NCBI GenBank assembly: GCA_030263595.1
Contig: SZPG01000004.1
Span: 35,260-99,259, forward strand
Origin: Chloroflexi bacterium CFX6
GTDB taxonomy: Bacteria; Chloroflexota; Anaerolineae; Anaerolineales; Villigracilaceae
DNA length: 64,000 bases
Direction of reading: 5' to 3'
Both the position numbers and the translations under genes were made by a program. The stretch's first letter is position 1. The number at the start of each line of letters is the position of its first letter. The notes beneath the pieces were generated by a model that saw only the letters and a list, made by a program, of their open reading frames with translations, was not told the origin of the DNA and searched no databases. This document shows positions 58,074 to 64,000 of the stretch, in pieces.

Positions 58074-60587
58074 TTATGGCTCCTTCACCGTTACCTGTAT
58101 GATCGCCGTATCCACGCGCTGATCGGAGCGGATCACCTGCAACTGCACGGCATACAACCCGCTCAAACCTTCCGCGTTCCATTCGGCGAGCAGACCGTCC
58201 GTGACCGGTTCGCTTCCCTCTGCGACCTGAACCCATTCGCGCGGATTCAATCCCCGACCGACCAGAACGCGATATGAAAGGAAATCCCCGCCTGCGGCAG
58301 CGCCGGTGATGCGGACAATGCCGCTCACCTCTGAAAACAATTCGGGCGACGCGATGTTCACATCGGGATTGATTTGCGGCGCTTGAATGACATCATACGA
58401 AACAGGCGGGATCGCCAGCCCCGCGCTCTCCGCCCAGGCACGCGCCTCCGCCGGGACGACGAAATACACGCGTTCCTCGATCAATTGCGGAAGGGTGAAC
58501 ACCGTTGCGAGCAGACCCGTCTCACGATTGACTGCCACTCTGCGATACATGGTATCAGGATGGAGCGGTTCGTTGCCGTTCAGGAAAACCTCGTTGACGA
58601 CGTTCGGGCAATCGGGCGTGGGCAGCATGCCCGACGGGTCGCACACGTTGACCACGGAAACGCCCGGCGGGAGCGACCAATCCTCCACAGGAAGGTTTTG
58701 CGATGCGATCTGCATCAACGCGTTCCACAACACCGCAGTTACGCGCGGCGACAGGTCGCCCGGCGCCCGCGAACCCGCCCACACAACAACCACGCGCGAC
58801 GGCGTGTACCCAATCGTCCACGCGTCGAGCGTGTCAGCGGTCTGACCGAGCTTCACGGCGGCAGGTCTGTTCACGTTCAATACGTTCGAATCACGCAACG
58901 CTCCCTCCCGCGCCGATTCGTCGCTCAGCGCGCGATTCATCAGATATGCCAGCGCGGGCGTGACGACAGGTTTTGCCTGCGGAGTCGTCCAATCGAGCCA
59001 GATACTGCCGTCGCTTCCCTCCACTTTCAGGATCGTCACGGGCGTGAATGCATCGTCCGCCTCGCGCCCGAAATACACGCCCTCACGGGCAAACACGCCG
59101 AACGCGCCCGCGGCGCCCATCAGCGAAAGATCCTCATCCCGCGCAATGCCGAACGACGACGTGATCTTCTCCACGTTTTCGGGTCCCATCTGCGAAAGCA
59201 CCTGCGCGGCAGGCGCGGGATAATCGTTCGCCAGCGCGACGCGCAAACGCATCGGTCCGTGATATTCGCCGTCGAAGTTTGGGATGGAGGTCCTGCCGGG
59301 GATATCCCAGATCAACGATGCGGGACTCAAGCCTCTCGTGAATCCCGTGAGATGGATAAACGCATCCAGCGCGGACCCGGGCCTGTGCGCGCCGACGAGG
59401 GGCGTTTCCTGCGCCTGAAACGTCTCCCCGACGACCGCGAGAACCTGTCCATTTTTCGGGTTGGTGACGATCGCGCTCGCGGAAGAATCGGGGATCGTGA
59501 CCGAGGGTGGCAAGGCGGGCAGGAAGCGCAGCGAGTCACATTCGATCAACGGATCGGGCAAGCCCGCCAGCCGCGCGGCATAGAACGCGGCAACGCAGGA
59601 GGATTGCCTTTGCAGGTCGTAATCGAGCGTGGAGACGACGTTCAACCCACCGCGCTCGATGCGGGCGCGCGGGAATTGCGAATCCAATTGGGCGAGGAGA
59701 AGGTTGACGAAGGCGGGAGCAGGCTGGGGCTGCGCGGGAGGCGGAGTCTGGAAGAGGGGCGATTCTCCGAGGGCGTTGTTGGTCGCTTGATCGGAGAGAA
59801 GCCCGAGCGCAGACATCCTCTGAATCGTTTCCCTTCCGCGTTCGAGAGCGATCTGCGGCGCGTCGTGCGGGTTGAGGCTGGGTGAGTCGCTGACCGCCGC
59901 GAGGATGGCGGATTCGGCGTCGGTCAACTGCGCGGCGGATTTGCCGAAATAGAGTTGCGCCGCGCTTTCCACGCCGAAGGCATGACGACCGAAGTTCGCC
60001 GAGTTGAGATGCCACTCGAGGATCTGCGTGCGCCCAAACTCTGCGGTGATCTGCGCGGCAAGGATGCGCTCGCGCAGCGCGCGGCGCAGGGAGGGCGGCT
60101 CGTCGAAGAGAAGCAGGTCAGAAACGAGGCGCTGCGCGAGGGTCGGGTGCGACTCGTAACTCGTGACCCCGCTGAAGGTAAAGCCCGCGTGGTCATAGAA
60201 GTTCGGGTCGGAGATGGCGATGACGGCGTCGGCTAACGATTTGGGTAAATGTTGCGGGTTGGTCTCGCTGAGGGGAATGTAGCGGCGCGGCGAATCGGTC
60301 GGCGCAAAGGTGAATAACACCCTCTCTCCCGTGCGATCGTAGATGCGCGTGGGCTGGAGGAGGAGCCCGTCGGGGGGGGTGAGGAGGACCGGGAGAATTT
60401 GTATCGAAGGCAGGTCGCGCGTGAGATTGACATACGCGAAAGCGGTCGCAATGATGAGCGCGGCGACGAAAAGCGAGAGGATCATCCCCGCGCTGAGAAG
60501 GACGTTGCGCGTGCGGGCTTCGTTTTTCCGTCTCTTCTCGATGCGCCGTTCACGCCTCGCGCGCAGGATGGGGATGGTGGAGGGCAT
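58074..60587 (-). CDS. Penicillin-binding protein 1 homologue with degenerate catalytic motifs
   Basis: An 837-residue class A PBP-like protein: short basic cytoplasmic tail, one membrane helix (about 30-55), GT51-like domain (about 95-270), transpeptidase-like domain (about 365-700) and a C-terminal beta domain common in this group. The active residues are missing. The GT51 ED-x-x-F motif is SDPNF (Ser126 replaces the catalytic Glu). The transpeptidase SxxK is Ser405-Ala-Leu-Asp408, SxN is DYP and KTG is Lys579-Leu-Gly. The fold appears kept while both activities should be lost. It may be a scaffold or regulator of cell-wall synthesis; a decaying gene is less likely because the frame is fully open. 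Confidence 0.82.
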   Translation of the reverse strand: MPSTIPILRARRERRIEKRRKNEARTRNVLLSAGMILSLFVAALIIATAFAYVNLTRDLPSIQILPVLLTPPDGLLLQPTRIYDRTGERVLFTFAPTDSPRRYIPLSETNPQHLPKSLADAVIAISDPNFYDHAGFTFSGVTSYESHPTLAQRLVSDLLLFDEPPSLRRALRERILAAQITAEFGRTQILEWHLNSANFGRHAFGVESAAQLYFGKSAAQLTDAESAILAAVSDSPSLNPHDAPQIALERGRETIQRMSALGLLSDQATNNALGESPLFQTPPPAQPQPAPAFVNLLLAQLDSQFPRARIERGGLNVVSTLDYDLQRQSSCVAAFYAARLAGLPDPLIECDSLRFLPALPPSVTIPDSSASAIVTNPKNGQVLAVVGETFQAQETPLVGAHRPGSALDAFIHLTGFTRGLSPASLIWDIPGRTSIPNFDGEYHGPMRLRVALANDYPAPAAQVLSQMGPENVEKITSSFGIARDEDLSLMGAAGAFGVFAREGVYFGREADDAFTPVTILKVEGSDGSIWLDWTTPQAKPVVTPALAYLMNRALSDESAREGALRDSNVLNVNRPAAVKLGQTADTLDAWTIGYTPSRVVVVWAGSRAPGDLSPRVTAVLWNALMQIASQNLPVEDWSLPPGVSVVNVCDPSGMLPTPDCPNVVNEVFLNGNEPLHPDTMYRRVAVNRETGLLATVFTLPQLIEERVYFVVPAEARAWAESAGLAIPPVSYDVIQAPQINPDVNIASPELFSEVSGIVRITGAAAGGDFLSYRVLVGRGLNPREWVQVAEGSEPVTDGLLAEWNAEGLSGLYAVQLQVIRSDQRVDTAIIQVTVKEP

Positions 60588-60635
60588 GAGATTAAGTATA
60601 CACGCGTGAGTGACTGGGGGAAACGCGTAATCGGA

Positions 60636-62080
60636 TCATCCTCCTCCGCTCGCGCCTCCCACGATCCCGCCCTCCGTCAACTTTCGCAGGTTGCTCAACG
60701 CGGACTCGATCTCTTCCGGCTTCACGGGACGGTCTTCGTCGCGGTGTTTCAACGCGCCCGCCTTTGCCTTCCCGATTGCCAGTTCCTTGATCGAAGCGTT
60801 TTTCGACAGCGCCTCTTTCACCAACGCCGCGCCTTGCGAATATCCGATGACCGGATTCAACGCGGTGACGATGATGGCGTTCTTCGCCAGCCAGCCTTCC
60901 GCTTTTTCGCGGTTGGCGGTCACACCTTTCACGGCGCGCTCGGTAAACGCGTCCACCGACCCAATCACCACCTGCATCATCTCGAACAAATTGTACGCGA
61001 GGATCGGCATCATCACATTCAATTCGAGTTGTCCCGCCTGCGCGGCGAGCGCGACGGTCGTATCACAGCCAATGACGTGGAACATGGCTTGATCGAGCAT
61101 CTCCGCCAGAACGGGGTTCACCTTCCCCGGCATGATCGAAGAACCCGGTTGAACGACAGGCAATCGAATTTCGTCGAGCCCGGTCGAAGGTCCGGAGGAA
61201 AGGAGGCGGAAGTCATTGGCGATGCGGATGAGGGTCAATGCCAAAGTCCGTAGCGAGGCGGAGAAAATGTCTGCAACTCGAGCCCGGTCAACTCGGATAA
61301 TTTCCCCACCATGCGCGCGTGATATTCGGGATGGGCGTTCAACCCGGACCCGACGGCTGTTCCGCCGATCCCAAGCCTTCTCAACCCCTCCGCCGACCTG
61401 CGGATTCGTTCCGCGTCGCGTTCGATTGCCCTGGCGTACGCGCCGAACTCCTGACCGAGTCGCACGGGGACGGCATCCTGCAAATGCGTGCGACCCGATT
61501 TGACGATGGCGTCGAACTCTTTGGCTTTGTCTTCGAGCGCGGTTTGTAAATTCTTCAATGCAGTCAGCAACTCGTCCACGCGCCACAACGCGCCGAGGCG
61601 GATGCAGGTGGGAATCACGTCGTTGGTGGATTGCGCCATGTTGACGTGATCGTTCGGGTGCACGTAATACTTGCCGATCTCGCCGCCGAGGATTTGCGTG
61701 GCGCGGTTGGCGATGACCTCGTTGGCGTTCATGTTGTGACTCGTCCCCGCGCCCGCCTGGAACGGGTCCACGACGAACTGCGAATCCCATTTGCCGTCCA
61801 TCGCTTCCGCGGCGGCGTGGGCGATGGCGTCCGATAGTTGCTTTGCAGTGAAATGTTTACCGTCCGCCTCGCGGTCGTTGAACAGACCCAACTCAAAGTT
61901 GACGAGCGCCGCGGCGCGCTTGACCGCCGCGATGGACCAGATGAAGGCGCGCCAGGGACGCAGTCCGCTGATGGGAAAGTTTTCCACCGCGCGCTGGGTT
62001 TGCGCGCCGTAGAGCGCGTCCGCCGGGACGTTCAGTTCGCCGAGCGAATCTTTTTCCATACGGAAATTTTGTGGGGACAT
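60636..62080 (-). pseudogene. Fumarase/aspartase-superfamily lyase (FumC-like), broken by a deletion and frameshift
   Basis: The N-terminal frame from the ATG at 62080 (MSPQNFRMEKDSLGELNVP) includes SGRTHLQDAVPV, AYARAIERDAERI and the GGTAVGSGLN loop. It ends out of frame at about 61243. The second frame supplies LRTLALTLIRIAND and the superfamily signature GSSIMPGKVNP to the end at 60636. At the junction (about 61265), the text goes from TGLELQ directly to ADIFSASLRTLA. Homologues have roughly 13 extra residues there, so about 40 bases, not a multiple of three, seem to be lost. A GGTCGAAGGTCC dispersed-repeat-like stretch lies nearby. Fumarase versus aspartase cannot be decided. Confidence 0.78.
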
Positions 62081-62293
62081 GATCTCTCCGATAAAGGTGA
62101 AAGGGTTTGCCGATATCTCAATGGTAACGCAAAAAGGGGACGCCGCGAATACGATTCGAAAAAATCCCTTCAACCACAGGGACTTACTTTTAGGGTCTTT
62201 CAGCGAGCGGATGTACGGCGGCAAATGACATATTACATGATGACAGATGAAGGCAAATGGGCTATGATTGGCGCACCTGTAAAGGGAGGCGCG

Positions 62294-62860
62294 ATGAAAC
62301 GACTTCTCCCCTCTGTTCTCATTATTTTCCTGATCCTGCTTCTCGAGGCGTGCAGTACGCTCATTTCCCCGATCTCTCCCGCAGTGGGGACCGCCGTCGC
62401 CCAGACGCAGACCGCCTCCATGTGGACGCCTTCGGTGACGCCGATGAACGATCCCAATGAGGCGAAGATCGTCGAATGGCTGAACAGGAAACTTTCGGAG
62501 GCGGACCCGCTCGAACGTACGCTCGACGCGCACTATCAGGCGCTGGACGCGTCGTTTTTATCCAATCCGTCCGCCCCCACGATCTTTCGCGTGGACATGC
62601 GTTGCGAATGTCCCTACAACGCGCAATGCTGCGTCCCCGAGAGGATGTTCGTGATTGCGATAAAAGCCATGAAGGAGTACAAGGACGACATCCTCGAACA
62701 GGCGCCCGGCAGCGTGACCGACCTGCACCTGGTCTGCTATAACCATCAGACGCCGATCGGCACCATGGTCGCGAGATGGGCTGACGTGATAAGTTATTTC
62801 AACGACGATATCACCGGCGACCAGTTCGGATGGCGGGTCTACAAGATCAGCGCCCCCTGA
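62294..62860 (+). CDS. Hypothetical lipoprotein
   Basis: A 188-residue secreted lipoprotein: MKRLL start, hydrophobic core, lipobox LEAC (Cys20), with GGGAGG upstream of the ATG. The mature part begins with a Thr/Ser/Pro-rich tether. A compact domain follows with CECPYNAQCC, a cluster of four cysteines, and YNHQTPIGTMVARWADVI. No family was recognised. It is a lone plus-strand gene convergent with the selenoprotein-like gene (12-nt gap). Confidence 0.7.
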   Translation: MKRLLPSVLIIFLILLLEACSTLISPISPAVGTAVAQTQTASMWTPSVTPMNDPNEAKIVEWLNRKLSEADPLERTLDAHYQALDASFLSNPSAPTIFRVDMRCECPYNAQCCVPERMFVIAIKAMKEYKDDILEQAPGSVTDLHLVCYNHQTPIGTMVARWADVISYFNDDITGDQFGWRVYKISAP

Positions 62861-62872
62861 CCCAAAACGCGA

Positions 62873-63478
62873 TCACGCCCTTCCAAGTATCTGCCCGAGC
62901 GCGTTCCTGAACGCTTCATACGGCTGCGCGCCGACGATGGCGTAGCGGTCGTTGATCACGTACGTCGGCACGCCGGTCACGCCGATCTGATACGCCCAAC
63001 GCACCTGTTCCTCCACATTGTGCTTGTACTTTTCACTTTCCACTTCGGCTTGCATCTCATCCGCATGCAACCCAACCTCCTCCGCCGCAGAACGCAACAC
63101 ATCCCATTGACTCGGGTCTCTTCCCTCCGCATAGACCTTGCGAAAAACAACTTTATGGAATTCATTGCCCTTGCCGTGTTCGCGCGCGTATTCCGTGGCT
63201 TCGTGCGCCAAACGCGTATTATGGATGCGCCTCGTGGACTGGAACTCCATGCCGTATAAATCCGCGATGGCGCGCAGACGATCCTCCGAACCCTGCGCGC
63301 GTTTCTGCTTGATGTATTCGGGCAGGTCCCTGCCTTCGGGCGGCGTATCGAAATACAAATAGAACGGACGCCACTCCACGTCCACTTTGTATTCCTCCTT
63401 CAACCTCTCGACCACACCCTGGCCGACGTAACACCACGGTCAGATGTAATCGGAGAAGATCGTCAGTTTGAAATCCAT
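62873..63478 (-). CDS. DsbA/FrnE-like thioredoxin-fold oxidoreductase with in-frame TGA at the CxxC site (candidate selenoprotein)
   Basis: The frame from the ATG at 63478 (AGGA 9 nt upstream) reads MDFKLTIFSDYI, then TGA (63442-63440), then PWCYVGQGVVERL and on without a break to 62873: 201 residues if TGA is decoded. DsbA/FrnE-family proteins have CPWC exactly here, so TGA replaces the first redox cysteine and the motif would be Sec13-Pro-Trp-Cys16. The rest is typical: RPFYLYFDTPPEG, a helical insert with HNTRLAHEATEYA, and cis-Pro GVTGVPTYVI. A SECIS-like hairpin follows the TGA. Standard gene finders would start at an internal GTG and lose the active site. The alternative is a nonsense mutation or base-call error. 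Confidence 0.8.
63408..63442 (-). promoter_or_regulatory. Candidate bacterial SECIS element
   Basis: On the minus strand the TGA (63442-63440) is followed by 19 nt and then a 7-nt loop AGGGTGT (63420-63414). The loop is closed by CGGCC pairing with GGTCG (one G-T pair), extended by a T-A pair. The distance to the loop and a G within its first two bases fit the published bacterial SECIS model as remembered. The stem is short, so this supports rather than proves decoding. Confidence 0.6.
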
Positions 63479-63507
63479 GTCGTTTTCCTAATGAGGAATG
63501 GTTGGGT

Positions 63508-63532
63508 GACGGTCGCTTTCAAAGTGACTGTC
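63508..63532. repeat. Imperfect palindrome in the divergent intergenic region
   Basis: GACGGTCGCTTT and AAAGTGACTGTC are 12-base arms around one base, pairing at 10 positions plus two wobbles. A related half-copy (CAAACAGACTGTCG) follows about 15 nt later. It looks like a dispersed repeat between the divergent selenoprotein-like and adenosine deaminase genes. The rest of 63479-63611 shows no clear promoter. Confidence 0.55.
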
Positions 63533-63611
63533 GCCCTTGCTTTTCAAACAGACTGTCGTCGTGCATGATTTCTTACTCTCAGTGTAAAATCGGACGAACA
63601 GGCAGGTTCCC

Positions 63612-64000
63612 ATGAAAAACTTCGACCTGAAATACAACGACCTCCCCAAGACCGAGATCCACATCCACCTCGAAGGCTCGATCCGCACGGGGACGATCCT
63701 CGACGTTGCGAAGGAATATGATTTGAAACTGCCTGCGTATGAGGTGGATGAATTGGACAAGCACGTCAAGATCTACGATCAGATGCGCGACCTCCATGCC
63801 GTGCTCGAAGCCTTTGCCATCTTCCAGAACAGCATCACCTCGCCGCAGGTTGTCGAGCGCATCGCGTGGGAATTGTTCGAGGATGCGGCAAAGCAGAACG
63901 TCAAACTCTTCGAGGTGCGTTTCTCGCCCGATTGGGCGTTCCACGGGCATGACCTCGATTGGGACAAATGTCTCGAAAGCCTCATCAGGGCAAAGTCCCG
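63612..64000 (+). CDS. Adenosine deaminase-family protein, 3' end outside window
   Basis: The first 129 residues are visible. PKTEIHIHLEGSI at residues 12-24 contains the His-x-His zinc ligands (His17, His19) and the HLEG motif of adenosine/adenine deaminases. It would convert adenosine to inosine (or a related purine). The rest of the catalytic residues lie beyond the window. Confidence 0.9.
   Translation, partial: MKNFDLKYNDLPKTEIHIHLEGSIRTGTILDVAKEYDLKLPAYEVDELDKHVKIYDQMRDLHAVLEAFAIFQNSITSPQVVERIAWELFEDAAKQNVKLFEVRFSPDWAFHGHDLDWDKCLESLIRAKS

Noticed and set aside
58374..59885. A 503-codon plus-strand open frame
   Set aside because: It is antisense to the PBP-like gene, Arg/His-rich and without motifs: a shadow frame.

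Overview
This 64 kb window comes from a GC-rich bacterial chromosome, most likely a member of the Chloroflexota (class Anaerolineae). The inference rests on several chlor_Arch_YYY/DUF2298 and GT39-type giant membrane proteins, a short Gram-positive-style YidC, KimA-type potassium carriers, Anaerolineae-style penicillin-binding protein architecture, and many short GC-rich palindromes scattered in and between genes. Most genes lie on the minus strand; the plus-strand genes are mainly accessory. No tRNA, rRNA or CRISPR array was recognised.

Layout. 1-3.9 kb: end of a nucleotidyltransferase gene, then the conserved rpmH-rnpA-yidD-yidC-jag operon (read right to left, with a good promoter and terminator) carrying an extra beta-propeller lipoprotein gene. 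4-9.4 kb: a potassium-uptake block of two RCK proteins and two tandem KimA-like carriers. 9.4-12.7 kb: a large sensor histidine kinase. 12.8-15 kb: an accessory island with a decayed gene tail and a two-gene cassette encoding an HExxH metalloprotease-like protein. 15-17 kb: cmk and two plsC genes. 17-31.8 kb: very large membrane glycosyltransferase/DUF2298 proteins and two methyltransferases, full of low-complexity repeats read in frame, plus a TumE-type toxin-antitoxin pair. 31.8-39 kb: vapBC, glycosyltransferases, a HinfI/CcrM-like restriction-modification pair and an RfbE-like epimerase. 39-43.9 kb: rhomboid protease, flippase-like protein, lepA, DUF4143 ATPase. 44-47.5 kb: a zinc/manganese ABC transporter with its Fur/Zur-family regulator, a perfect palindromic operator and a co-oriented CxxC miniprotein. 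47.6-58 kb: diguanylate cyclase, a STAS/ferric-reductase/STAS cluster, YprB-like exonuclease, sortase, GPH symporter, frameshifted DUF2142 protein. 58-64 kb: a penicillin-binding-protein homologue that has lost its catalytic residues, a disrupted fumarase/aspartase gene, a lipoprotein, a DsbA/FrnE-like protein and the start of an adenosine deaminase.

The most notable observation is the DsbA/FrnE-like gene at 62873-63478. Its CxxC motif reads TGA-Pro-Trp-Cys in an otherwise intact frame, and a hairpin with bacterial SECIS spacing follows the TGA. It is best read as a selenoprotein (UPWC) that ordinary gene callers would truncate. Other points of interest are the degenerate PBP, the two-gene HExxH cassette, repeats used as in-frame peptide linkers, and the small CxxC gene that seems to belong to the metal regulon. 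Three genes (a methyltransferase, the DUF2142 protein and fumC) carry indels that could be real decay or assembly errors; the TGA case differs from them because it is a substitution.
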